This document shows positions 1 through 5,287 of a DNA stretch of 6,194 nucleotides, one piece after another. The first letter of the stretch is position 1. The number at the start of each line of letters is the position of its first letter. A program made the translations under genes and the position numbers. The notes under the pieces were generated by a model that worked only from the letters and a program-made list of their open reading frames with translations, was not told the DNA's origin and did not search any database. Source of the DNA: an uncultured Eubacterium sp. (GTDB lineage Bacteria > Bacillota > Clostridia > Lachnospirales > Lachnospiraceae); NCBI GenBank assembly GCA_902475415.1, contig CABRZK010000152.1, forward strand, positions 1-6,194, given 5' to 3'.

Positions 1-257
1 CCCTGATGGAAAAAACACTTTCCAATCTGGTGGAAGTGAAAAGCCGCGGAGCCTACCTGATGGGACTGACAACATTTGGTAATTATACCATTGAGGATTC
101 CGTTGATTTTACAGTTTATATTCCGAAAACGGATGCATTGTTTACTAACAGTCTTGCAATCATTCCGTTGCAGTTACTCGGTTACTATATGAGTGTCGCA
201 AGAGGTCTGGATGTGGATAAACCACGAAACCTGGCGAAATCAGTAACCGTTGAATAA
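1..257 (+). CDS. glmS: Glutamine-fructose-6-phosphate aminotransferase (isomerizing), C-terminal fragment
   Basis: This is the 3' end of a gene entering from the left; the frame is open from base 3 (a Leu codon before the first visible Met), so the Met at base 6 is internal. GlmS converts fructose-6-phosphate and glutamine to glucosamine-6-phosphate in the cytoplasm, the first step toward UDP-GlcNAc for peptidoglycan. The visible 84 residues are the end of the second SIS (sugar isomerase) domain. They include the stretch FTNSLAIIPLQLLGYYMSV and the hallmark C-terminal tail PRNLAKSVTVE. By comparison with E. coli GlmS, the Lys of that tail corresponds to the Lys603 that contacts the sugar substrate. 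The full protein is normally about 600 residues, so roughly 85% lies outside the window, as would any glmS ribozyme in its leader. Identification is very secure because the tail is almost invariant in the family. Confidence 0.96.
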   Translation, partial: LMEKTLSNLVEVKSRGAYLMGLTTFGNYTIEDSVDFTVYIPKTDALFTNSLAIIPLQLLGYYMSVARGLDVDKPRNLAKSVTVE

Positions 258-263
258 AGCCTT

Positions 264-298
264 CTTTACTTTATAGTAAAGTTTTAATCTTCTTTTTT
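264..298 (+). terminator. Weak AT-rich hairpin after glmS
   Basis: CTTTACT (264-270) and AGTAAAG (275-281) form a perfect 7-bp stem with a 4-nt loop, starting 7 nt after the glmS stop. It is followed by TTTT and then a second T-rich run ending near 298. The stem has only two G-C pairs, so alone it would be a weak intrinsic terminator; it sits in tandem with the stronger hairpin at 324-348. Confidence 0.5.
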
Positions 299-323
299 AG
301 GGGCGAAAGCTTCAAAACTTAAA

Positions 324-357
324 GAGCGGCCGCGTTATGCAGCCGCTCCTCTTCTTT
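324..357. terminator. GC-rich bidirectional intrinsic terminator between glmS and the SASP gene
   Basis: GAGCGGC (324-330) pairs perfectly with GCCGCTC (342-348). After a C/A mismatch, an inner GC/GC pair closes a GTTAT loop (334-338). On the plus strand the stem is followed by CTCTTCTTTT. On the minus strand it is followed by TTTAAGTTTT. It lies between two converging genes, which is where a shared terminator is expected. Confidence 0.8.
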
Positions 358-415
358 TACAGAGATAAGTGTTTTTCTCGTCCCTGACTCTCTGATCTGT
401 ACAGAATGGCCTGTC

Positions 416-625
416 TTATTTGTCAGACATCTGCTCTTCCTGTCTCTTGATCATTTTTTTCACCATTTCACCACCGATGGATCCTGCCTGGCGGGATGTC
501 AGATCACCGTTGTAACCTTCTTTTAAAGGTACTCCCAGTTCAGATGCCACTTCCTGTTTGAAACGGTTCATTGCTTCTTTTGCCTCCGGAACTGACACTT
601 TGTTTGAGCTCTTAGAATTACTCAT
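416..625 (-). CDS. Alpha/beta-type small acid-soluble spore protein (SASP)
   Basis: The 69-residue protein coats DNA in the dormant spore core, shifting it toward an A-like form and protecting it from UV and heat; it is degraded by the GPR protease at germination. Both family signatures are visible. Residues 23-32 (KQEVASELGV) match the GPR cleavage region, with the expected cut after Glu25. Residues 45-59 (RQAGSIGGEMVKKMI) match the DNA-binding signature, with Ile in place of the more common Val. Length is typical of the family. The start is fixed by a strong GGAGGTG at 633-639, 7 nt before the ATG. The gene is monocistronic by its surroundings, with 250 bp to the next upstream gene and a terminator downstream. 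Expression in the forespore under SigG is the rule for this family. Genomes usually carry several paralogues, so I give no sspA/B-type symbol. Confidence 0.95.
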   Translation of the reverse strand: MSNSKSSNKVSVPEAKEAMNRFKQEVASELGVPLKEGYNGDLTSRQAGSIGGEMVKKMIKRQEEQMSDK

Positions 626-650
626 GTTGTTACACCTCCGTGATTTTCTT

Positions 651-680
651 CTCTATGGTAAAGACAAGAGGCTTCTTTCA
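651..680 (-). promoter_or_regulatory. Possible SigG-like promoter of the SASP gene
   Basis: On the minus strand, TGAAAG (complement of 675-680) and CATAGAG (complement of 651-657) are separated by 17 bp. They partly resemble the forespore SigG elements (TGAATA-like -35 and CATAMTA-like -10). Transcription would start about 20 nt upstream of the GGAGGTG ribosome binding site. The match is only partial; the placement and the sporulation role of the gene are the main support. Confidence 0.3.
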
Positions 681-856
681 GTAATTTTGTTTTCCATACG
701 AAACCATGCATCCGCTCCACGGACTGCTTTTCTTTTCGTTCCAACAACTTTTCTTAAAGAAGTTTCCTGTCTTGTTCCTAGTATGAACGGAGATGTCATT
801 TTTATGTCTGGAAAAATATGTTTTCGCTTCCTTTTTACGTCATTTCAGTTTCTTCT

Positions 857-876
857 AAAAGCAAAATTTAGCTTTT
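857..876 (-). terminator. Weak terminator-like hairpin after the DJ-1 family gene
   Basis: AAAAGC (857-862) and GCTTTT (871-876) form a 6-bp stem with an 8-nt AT-only loop, directly after the minus-strand stop codon at 879-881. On the minus strand the 3' arm ends in TTTT. Stability is low, so this is a tentative call. Confidence 0.35.
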
Positions 877-878
877 CA

Positions 879-1421
879 TTACGGCATCATGGTAGATGTG
901 CGGATCTGATCTGCTTTTGCGTCTCCTTCCAGGTAACGGATGACTGCAATTGCAAATTCTGCTGCCGCTCCCGGTCCTTTTCCGGTTACCAGATTGCCAT
1001 CTGTGACAGCTGCTTCCTCACCCCAGATTGCGCCGCCTTCCGGATTACATCCCGGATAACCGGTGGCATGTTTTTCTTTTAAAATTCCGGTTTCAGAAAT
1101 CATTCCCGGTGCAGCACAGATGGCAGCCAGCAGCTTTCCACTCTGCAGGAATTTTACTGCAAGTTCTTTGACCCCCGGTTTTTCACCGAGAGATGCTGTT
1201 CCCGGTCCTCCCGGATAAACGATTCCGTCAAATTCATCAAAATTCATATCATCAAAGACTTCGTCTGCATGAAAGCAGATCTGATGTGCCCCCATAATCT
1301 GACGTTTTCCGGTGACAGACACCGTGATTACATGGATTCCGGCTCTTCTGCAGAAATCAACCACTGTCAGACATTCAATTTCTTCTACCCCATCATTACA
1401 TAATACTGCGATTTTACTCAT
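879..1421 (-). CDS. DJ-1/PfpI family protein
   Basis: This 180-residue protein has the DJ-1/PfpI (class I glutamine amidotransferase-like) fold and matches the DJ-1 subgroup along its whole length. Visible landmarks are GVEEIE with Glu16 (equivalent to human DJ-1 Glu18, which contacts the reactive Cys), YPGG at 69-72, AAICAAPG with the nucleophile-elbow Cys102, and GKGPGAAAEFA at 147-157. The histidine of human DJ-1 (His126) is not conserved; TGYPG is found there instead. Roles reported for relatives include protein/metabolite deglycation, glyoxalase and stress-chaperone activity, and the precise activity cannot be read from sequence. I place the start at 1421 because AAGGAAG (1428-1434) lies 6 nt upstream. 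An in-frame ATG at 1437-1439 would add MERKNK but overlaps that ribosome binding site. The gene is divergent from the CYTH gene. It is probably cytoplasmic, as no signal peptide is seen. Confidence 0.92.
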   Translation of the reverse strand: MSKIAVLCNDGVEEIECLTVVDFCRRAGIHVITVSVTGKRQIMGAHQICFHADEVFDDMNFDEFDGIVYPGGPGTASLGEKPGVKELAVKFLQSGKLLAAICAAPGMISETGILKEKHATGYPGCNPEGGAIWGEEAAVTDGNLVTGKGPGAAAEFAIAVIRYLEGDAKADQIRTSTMMP

Positions 1422-1427
1422 TTTATT

Positions 1428-1434
1428 CTTCCTT
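1428..1434 (-). promoter_or_regulatory. Ribosome binding site that sets the DJ-1 gene start
   Basis: AAGGAAG on the minus strand ends 6 nt before the ATG at 1419-1421. The earlier in-frame ATG (1437-1439) sits just upstream of this site and has only AT-rich sequence before it, so the shorter protein is preferred. Confidence 0.7.
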
Positions 1435-1484
1435 TCCATTACAATTTTTTTCTTATTTTCGTTGATTTTTCTCCATCAGCTGTT

Positions 1485-1513
1485 ACTATAGAATCAGTAC
1501 AGCGATTTCTAAA
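1485..1513 (-). promoter_or_regulatory. Likely SigA-type promoter of the DJ-1 family gene
   Basis: On the minus strand, TTTAGA (complement of 1508-1513, 4/6 to TTGACA) and TATAGT (complement of 1485-1490, 5/6 to TATAAT) are separated by exactly 17 bp. The predicted leader is about 55 nt. The -35 box and most of the spacer lie inside the 76-bp palindrome at 1497-1572. Confidence 0.5.
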
Positions 1514-1572
1514 TAAGTACCACATATAACTTGTCTGTGTTCTATATGGTGCTTATTTAAGAAACTCTGTAC
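1497..1572. repeat. 76-bp imperfect palindrome, MITE-like, with flanking direct repeats
   Basis: The two halves are near-perfect inverted copies. GTACAG (1497-1502) pairs with CTGTAC (1567-1572), TTTC (1506-1509) with GAAA (1561-1564), AAATAAG (1511-1517) with CTTATTT (1552-1558), ACC (1519-1521) with GGT (1548-1550), and ATATA (1524-1528) with TATAT (1543-1547). About 28 pairs form around a 14-nt loop (1529-1542), interrupted by short bulges. Immediately outside are TAGAATCA (1489-1496) and TAGAATAA (1573-1580), matching at 7 of 8 positions. That pattern is what a small non-autonomous transposable element with a target-site duplication would leave. No coding capacity is seen. It could instead be a plain structured intergenic repeat or RNA hairpin; there is no T-run after either side, so a simple terminator is unlikely. 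Confidence 0.6.
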
Positions 1573-1612
1573 TAGAATAATGATATGTTATATGAACTCT
1601 CATTTTTTCTGT

Positions 1613-1636
1613 TCAGGTCGAATATATACGACCTGA
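1613..1636. promoter_or_regulatory. Operator-like inverted repeat in the leader of the CYTH gene
   Basis: TCAGGTCG (1613-1620) and CGACCTGA (1629-1636) are perfect 8-bp inverted copies separated by AATATATA. The site ends 47 bp before the chosen CYTH start. It could be a binding site for a dimeric regulator, with an AT-rich core resembling a -10 region, or an RNA hairpin. No good -35 could be matched. Confidence 0.35.
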
Positions 1637-1683
1637 TTCATGACTCTGAGAAAACATCTATACCTGGAATGGAGTTTTTTATT

Positions 1684-2151
1684 ATGGAAATCGAACGAAA
1701 ATTTTTAATCCGGCAATTACCGGAACACCTAGACCAGTACCCATGTCATACCATTGAGCAGGGTTATCTGTGTACTTCCCCTGTCGTGCGTATCCGCAAA
1801 CAGGATGACAGTTTTTTTCTCACTTACAAATCCGACGGTCTCATGGCACGGGAGGAATACAATCTCCCGCTGTCTGCAGAAGGATATGCTCATCTGCGTC
1901 CCAAAGCTGATGGTTTGCTGATCACAAAGAAACGCTATTGTATTCCGTATGATCCATATACGATCGAACTCGATATCTTTGAAAACGAACTTGCGCCGCT
2001 GATTCTTGCAGAAGTAGAATTTCCTTCCGAAGAAGAAGCAAATGCGTTCATATCACCGGAATGGTTTGCCGAAGATGTCACCTATTCCGGAAAATACCAC
2101 AACAGCTATATGAGCCGACATGGTTATCATCCGGAAAAAGCGCTGCAATAG
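1684..2151 (+). CDS. CYTH-domain protein, probable inorganic triphosphatase (triphosphate tunnel metalloenzyme)
   Basis: The 155-residue protein is essentially one CYTH domain, an eight-stranded beta tunnel that binds triphosphate and divalent metal. The diagnostic ExExK motif is at residues 2-6 (EIERK). Other tunnel-lining charges are visible: VRIRK with Arg36/Arg38, LTYK with Lys49, REEY with Arg56 and Glu58, KKR at 82-84, IELD with Glu95 and Asp97, and AEVEF with Glu110 and Glu112. The pattern (YL.TSP, R.EY, ELDIFE..LAPL.LAEVEF, then AFI.PEWF.E.VT) closely resembles short bacterial CYTH proteins of the Nitrosomonas NE1496 type, which hydrolyse inorganic tripolyphosphate. Activity here is inferred. 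The start is at 1684, with GGAG at 1671-1674 9 nt upstream and the ExExK motif right at the N-terminus as expected. An in-frame ATG at 1585 would add 33 unrelated residues. The gene converges with the DUF1653 gene. Confidence 0.9.
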   Translation: MEIERKFLIRQLPEHLDQYPCHTIEQGYLCTSPVVRIRKQDDSFFLTYKSDGLMAREEYNLPLSAEGYAHLRPKADGLLITKKRYCIPYDPYTIELDIFENELAPLILAEVEFPSEEEANAFISPEWFAEDVTYSGKYHNSYMSRHGYHPEKALQ

Positions 2152-2246
2152 CACTCATTTGCAACACGGATTGTTATAAAGACCAACTTGTTTCCTATCA
2201 TTTTAATACTTTGCGTTCTTAGCATCACATAAGACACAGCGGTTCT

Positions 2247-2945
2247 TTACTCTCGCCACAGTGAGGATTTTTCATATTTTTGTCTGGTTCGAATACAGTA
2301 TTTTAACTGTTCATAACGGTCGCCCATCTTTCCTTCCGGGATTACAACGTCGACCACGACAGCCAGATCATCAATCAGACGGTCTGTGATATCATTTTTG
2401 ATATCACAGACGATCTGATACTTCTGTTCCATGGAATCAGCATCCAGGAATTTCAACAACCACGGATTAATTACGCTCTCCCCCGCTTCCATATCCCCAT
2501 CAGGCAAACTCTGGTTTCCTGCTTCTGTCCTTTTCTCCTGACTTGTTTGCGCCATCTCTGCATCTTCCACCGGACTTATTTCCATCATCCCTTTGTTTTG
2601 GGCATCCTCTGCCAGACTGGTCGCCATCGTCTCTTGATTCCGGGCATTATTCTCCCGGCTGACCGTCATTGCCGCATTTTCAGATTCAACATCTTCCATC
2701 CGGGTCATCTGCTGTCCCACATATGCAAATCGATATTTCTGCTTTACTTCCGGATATTTTTCATGATCCACCTCACTGATAAACATATCATACGGACGGA
2801 TATAAACTCCAAAATCACCGTACAGTGCCTGATATACCACGTATGGTTCCATTGTTTCAGAGTGTTTTGCCACGGCAATGACCTGATACAGTTTATTTTT
2901 AAAATGTAAATATTTTTCTCCCGGTAACGGATTTCCCTGTGCCAT
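2247..2945 (-). CDS. DUF1653 domain protein with repeat linker and helical C-terminal extension
   Basis: The 232-residue protein has three parts. Residues about 9-73 are a DUF1653 domain, recognised from GEKYLHFKNKLYQV, AKHSETMEPYVVYQALYGD and RPYDMFISEV. Residues about 80-150 are a polar, Met/Glu/Asn/Gln-rich linker containing three degenerate 14-residue repeats at 93-134. Residues about 152-230 form a second, probably helical domain (FLDADSMEQKY, TDRLIDDLAVVVDVVIPEG, DRYEQLKYC) that I associate with clostridial DUF1653 proteins. The function of DUF1653 is not established; it is a small beta-rich domain, often encoded as a stand-alone protein of about 70 residues. There is no signal peptide or membrane segment. 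The start at 2945 is set by AAGGAAG at 2950-2956; a TTG at 2967-2969 in the same frame is less likely. It lies 139 bp downstream of the amber-interrupted gene on the same strand and may share its transcript. Confidence 0.85.
   Translation of the reverse strand: MAQGNPLPGEKYLHFKNKLYQVIAVAKHSETMEPYVVYQALYGDFGVYIRPYDMFISEVDHEKYPEVKQKYRFAYVGQQMTRMEDVESENAAMTVSRENNARNQETMATSLAEDAQNKGMMEISPVEDAEMAQTSQEKRTEAGNQSLPDGDMEAGESVINPWLLKFLDADSMEQKYQIVCDIKNDITDRLIDDLAVVVDVVIPEGKMGDRYEQLKYCIRTRQKYEKSSLWRE
2544..2669 (-). repeat. Three in-frame 42-bp tandem repeats in the DUF1653 gene
   Basis: Three successive 14-codon units read MTVSRENNARNQET, MATSLAEDAQNKGM and MEISPVEDAEMAQT. Each starts with Met, has Ser at position 4 and Ala at position 9, and units 2 and 3 share E-D-A at 7-9. 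The units are diverged at both DNA and protein level, so this is an old duplication in the linker between the two domains. Confidence 0.55.
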
Positions 2946-2949
2946 CTTA

Positions 2950-2956
2950 CTTCCTT
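2950..2956 (-). promoter_or_regulatory. Ribosome binding site that sets the DUF1653 gene start
   Basis: AAGGAAG on the minus strand lies 4 nt before the ATG at 2943-2945 (6 nt if measured from its AAGGA core). This favours that ATG over the in-frame TTG eight codons upstream, which has no comparable purine-rich site. Confidence 0.6.
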
Positions 2957-3084
2957 CTTTCTGCCCCAACTAATTTTAGTCTGATTTCATACTCCCCTTT
3001 TTCAGAATTTCAGTTTCTCTTGTCTTTCAGATACGTTGTTAGATGCATCTGTATTCATTCTTTGCAAATGCACTTATTACATGC

Positions 3085-3699
3085 TTACAGTTCAAAAGAA
3101 TTCAGCATATCCATCCCTTCTGCAATAAAATCACGCTGAAATTCCATGGTATTTTCCGGTCCCTTCACGATTGCGTCATAAACAGCATCCATCAGATGTT
3201 CGTTTTCCGCATCCATGTCATTATCCCGCTCCACTTCCCGGGTATTTGCTTTCGCAGCCGCAACGATCTGATTCTGCTCAAACAGTTCGTTTTGTCCAGC
3301 ATTCTGTTTCTTTTTTCTGTCTTTTAACTCATCCCGTCCATTCTGGTTCAATGCTCGGCCCGACACTTTCTGTGTGTTCTTTCTCTGTGTCTGCCTCATT
3401 TCTCCGGATTGGCTCCATAACGTCTCGTTCTTCGCCTGATAGCTTTGTTTTGTTTCACTCTGGGAAGACAGTTTCTGTGCCTGATATGATTGTTTCTTTT
3501 CACTCAAGGAAGACGTTCTCTGTATCTAAGGTTTCTGCGACTGTGCTCGCTGCGCATATGTTCTGACCGGTTGGTCTGTATTCTCCGGTTTCCCCTGTCG
3601 CCCGGACGGATGTTTCTGATTCTTGTTTTTCCTGATACCGCCGACAAACATCACCATCAAAATAATAAACCAGACCACTGTTACTGCTCCTGACATCAT
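3085..3699 (-). pseudogene. Membrane-anchored protein of unknown function, interrupted by an in-frame amber codon
   Basis: Reading from ATG at 3697-3699 (or the adjacent ATG at 3694-3696, better spaced from AGGGAGG at 3704-3710), the frame runs 57 codons to TAG at 3526-3528. It then stays open in the same frame for another 146 codons to TAA at 3085-3087, giving 205 codons in all. The N-terminus is a single membrane helix (residues about 3-21, VTVVWFIILMVMFVGG core) followed by IRKNKNQK, so the rest should be cytoplasmic. The middle is Gln/Lys/Ser-rich with a 15-residue tandem repeat. The C-terminus (AENEHLMDAVYDAIVKG, FQRDFIAEGMDMLNSFEL) looks like a folded helical segment. No ribosome binding site precedes the first possible restart, TTG at 3505-3507, so the downstream part is probably not a separate gene. 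I do not recognise the family. A recent nonsense mutation is the simplest reading; a sequencing error or readthrough is possible. Confidence 0.65.
3433..3522 (-). repeat. Two in-frame 45-bp tandem repeats just after the amber codon
   Basis: Two adjacent 15-codon units read QRTSSLSEKKQSYQA and QKLSSQSETKQSYQA, identical at 10 of 15 residues. They begin one codon after the TAG at 3526-3528, and a more degraded third unit may follow. They lie in the cytoplasmic linker of the interrupted membrane-anchored protein. Confidence 0.7.
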
Positions 3700-3737
3700 G
3701 TCTCCTCCCTTCTACCGCCATTTTATAAGCAAAAAAA

Positions 3738-3750
3738 GTAGCGTAGCTAC
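3738..3750 (-). terminator. Short hairpin plus T7 in the leader of the interrupted gene
   Basis: On the minus strand GTAGC (complement of 3746-3750), loop TAC and GCTAC (complement of 3738-3742) are followed directly by seven T residues (3731-3737). It lies about 30 nt upstream of the ATG at 3699 and downstream of the predicted -10 at 3792-3797, where it could act as a leader attenuator. The 5-bp stem is short. Confidence 0.35.
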
Positions 3751-3791
3751 GGAAAAGCCCGGTACCGGTATTTTGCGAATGGCGTATGTGA

Positions 3792-3797
3792 ATTATA
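3792..3797 (-). promoter_or_regulatory. Candidate -10 element for the minus-strand gene pair
   Basis: The minus strand carries a perfect TATAAT here, with a predicted leader of about 85 nt to the ATG at 3699. I could not find a matching -35 at 16-18 bp, so this is a -10 call only. It is divergent from the ktrB promoter about 70 bp away. Confidence 0.35.
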
Positions 3798-3861
3798 ACT
3801 CTATTTTCTAGCGTAATTCTCTCACTTTCTGTACAGTAGTATAGCATATTTCTCTGAATCG

Positions 3862-3870
3862 TGATATACT
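3862..3870 (+). promoter_or_regulatory. Extended -10 promoter of ktrB
   Basis: TGATATACT combines an extended TG motif (3862-3863) with TATACT (3865-3870, 5/6 to TATAAT). The -35 region is weak, as is common for extended -10 promoters. The predicted leader is only about 23 nt and contains AGGAGG at 3888-3893. There is therefore no room for a transcribed c-di-AMP (ydaO-type) riboswitch, which precedes some potassium transporter genes, if this promoter is the one used. Confidence 0.55.
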
Positions 3871-3899
3871 AACTTGATAGCAATTTCAGGAGGATTTTT

Positions 3900-5240
3900 A
3901 TGTTTGCAAAACTTAGAAATAATATCTCGCAGATGCAGATGATCGCCCTTGGATTCTTTTGTATTGTGCTGATCGGTGCTTTTCTTCTGATGACACCGCT
4001 GGCCAGCCGCACAGGAACCTGGACAGATTTTCTCACTGCACTTTTTACATCCACCAGCGCCACCTGCGTTACCGGTCTGGTTGTGACAAATACCTATCTT
4101 CACTGGTCTGTCTTCGGACAGCTTGTCATTTTGATTCTGATTCAGATCGGTGGACTCGGTTTTATCACCTTTGGATTTGGTTTTTCCCTTTTTCTCAGGA
4201 AAAAAATCACCTTGCGGCAACGCGGTCTGCTCAAGGAAAGTGTGAACGTATTAAATACCGGCGGTATCGTCCGTCTGGCCCGGGTCATTCTGACAGGCAC
4301 TTTATTATTTGAAGGTATCGGTGCCATCATCCTCACCATCTGTTTTGCCCGGGACATGCCCTTTGGTCGGGCACTTTATTATGGAATTTTCCACTCCATT
4401 TCAGCCTTCTGCAATGCAGGTTTTGATCTGATGGGAGCATTTGGAATGTCCTCTTTTGTCGGATATAATTCCAACTGGGTCGTCTGTGTAACGCTGATGA
4501 CTCTGATTCTGATCGGTGGTATCGGTTTTTTTGTCTGGAGTGACATCAAAGAACATAAATTACATATCCGCAAATATGCATTACACACCAAGATTGTTCT
4601 TGTCACATCACTGATTCTGACTGCCGGTTCGACCGTTCTCTTCTTTCTGTTGGAACGGCATGCACTGTTTGCTGACATGAGTACTTCACAGGCCATTTTA
4701 AATGCGCTGTTTTGTGCCGTGACACCGCGAACTGCCGGTTTCAACACGACGGACATTGCATCCTTAAGTCAGAGCAGTCAGCTGCTTACTATTGTTCTGA
4801 TGTTCATCGGAGGTTGTCCGGGATCCACTGCCGGTGGTGTGAAAGTAACCACAATTGCAGTGTTACTTCTGTATCTGCGCTCCGTGCTGACCAGAACGGA
4901 TGGTGTCAACATATTCAAACGCCGCCTGGAAGATGAGACGGTATCCAAAGCCGCTGCTGTATTTACTACCAACATGCTGTTAGCTGTAGTCGCCGCATTT
5001 CTCATTTCTATGCTGCAGAATCTGGATCTCACCGCCATCGTATTTGATGTCGTATCCGCAGTCAGCACAGTAGGAATGAGCACAGGCATCACACCTTCCC
5101 TGGTTCCCGGAGCCAAAATCATTCTTATTCTTCTGATGTATCTTGGACGCGTGGGAAGTCTGTCCTTTGCCATGTCCTTTACAGACAAAAAGCGTCTGGC
5201 TCATGTGCGCCAGCCAAAAGAACATGTCAGCATCGGATAA
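3900..5240 (+). CDS. ktrB: TrkH/KtrB family potassium uptake protein, membrane subunit
   Basis: The 446-residue integral membrane protein translocates K+ (often with Na+ coupling) as part of a Ktr/Trk system. Four membrane-pore-membrane repeats are visible, each with a pore loop carrying a conserved filter glycine: TSATCVTG (52-59, Gly59), SAFCNAGF (168-175, Gly174), AVTPRTAGFN (273-282, Gly280) and AVSTVGMST (387-395, Gly392). The glycine-rich stretch GGCPGSTAGGVK (304-315) corresponds to the intramembrane gate loop in the third repeat of KtrB. Length fits KtrB (about 450) better than the longer TrkH (about 480 or more). AGGAGG at 3888-3893 lies 6 nt before the ATG. The regulatory RCK gene follows 98 bp downstream on the same strand. 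In relatives the complex is an octameric ring bound to a KtrB dimer and is gated by ATP/ADP. Family assignment is secure; KtrB versus TrkH naming is a judgement from length. Confidence 0.94.
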   Translation: MFAKLRNNISQMQMIALGFFCIVLIGAFLLMTPLASRTGTWTDFLTALFTSTSATCVTGLVVTNTYLHWSVFGQLVILILIQIGGLGFITFGFGFSLFLRKKITLRQRGLLKESVNVLNTGGIVRLARVILTGTLLFEGIGAIILTICFARDMPFGRALYYGIFHSISAFCNAGFDLMGAFGMSSFVGYNSNWVVCVTLMTLILIGGIGFFVWSDIKEHKLHIRKYALHTKIVLVTSLILTAGSTVLFFLLERHALFADMSTSQAILNALFCAVTPRTAGFNTTDIASLSQSSQLLTIVLMFIGGCPGSTAGGVKVTTIAVLLLYLRSVLTRTDGVNIFKRRLEDETVSKAAAVFTTNMLLAVVAAFLISMLQNLDLTAIVFDVVSAVSTVGMSTGITPSLVPGAKIILILLMYLGRVGSLSFAMSFTDKKRLAHVRQPKEHVSIG

Positions 5241-5287
5241 AAACTATATAACAACGGAAAAAAATTATCATTTACTTAGATGTTGCG

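Larger units (their letters stand above)
640..878. other. 239-bp gene-free stretch between the SASP and DJ-1 genes
   Basis: Apart from the possible SASP promoter at its left end and a weak hairpin at its right end, I see no coding gene here. An open plus-strand frame crosses it but has no ribosome binding site and runs antisense to the DJ-1 gene. A 7-bp imperfect stem (746-752 with 758-764) is AT-rich and has no clear role. Confidence 0.5.

Noticed and set aside
397..404. CTGTACAG palindrome, also present at 3829-3836 and as the joined ends of the 76-bp element
   Set aside because: An 8-bp self-complementary word seen in two other places is not enough to argue for excision scars or a shared regulator site.
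746..764. Hairpin AACTTTT / AGAAGTT between the SASP and DJ-1 genes
   Set aside because: It contains a G-T pair and is AT-rich, with no T-run or gene end nearby; easily explained by chance.
558..1082. Plus-strand open frame of 174 codons
   Set aside because: It lies antisense to the start of the SASP gene and the end of the DJ-1 gene, has no ribosome binding site, and its translation is a Phe/Cys/Ser-rich shadow of those genes.
1585..1683. Longer N-terminus for the CYTH protein from the ATG at 1585
   Set aside because: It would place 33 unrelated residues before the ExExK motif, which normally sits at the very N-terminus, and would put the 8-8-8 inverted repeat inside coding sequence. The ATG at 1684 has GGAG upstream.
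2152..2246. Search for a shared terminator between the converging CYTH and DUF1653 genes
   Set aside because: No stem of useful length followed by a T-run was found on either strand, so none is annotated.
3085..3507. Downstream half of the interrupted gene as an independent 140-residue gene from TTG
   Set aside because: No purine-rich site precedes the TTG, and the frame joins exactly onto the upstream half with its good ribosome binding site, so one broken gene is the simpler view.
3171..3566. Plus-strand open frame of 131 codons opposite the interrupted gene
   Set aside because: It has no ribosome binding site and reads as a His/Ser/Pro-rich shadow of the Gln/Lys-rich minus-strand coding sequence.
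3700..3899. c-di-AMP (ydaO-type) riboswitch upstream of ktrB
   Set aside because: Considered because such riboswitches precede some potassium transporter genes. The predicted leader is only about 23 nt and the 200-bp gap is taken up by two divergent promoters; no matching conserved core was recognised.
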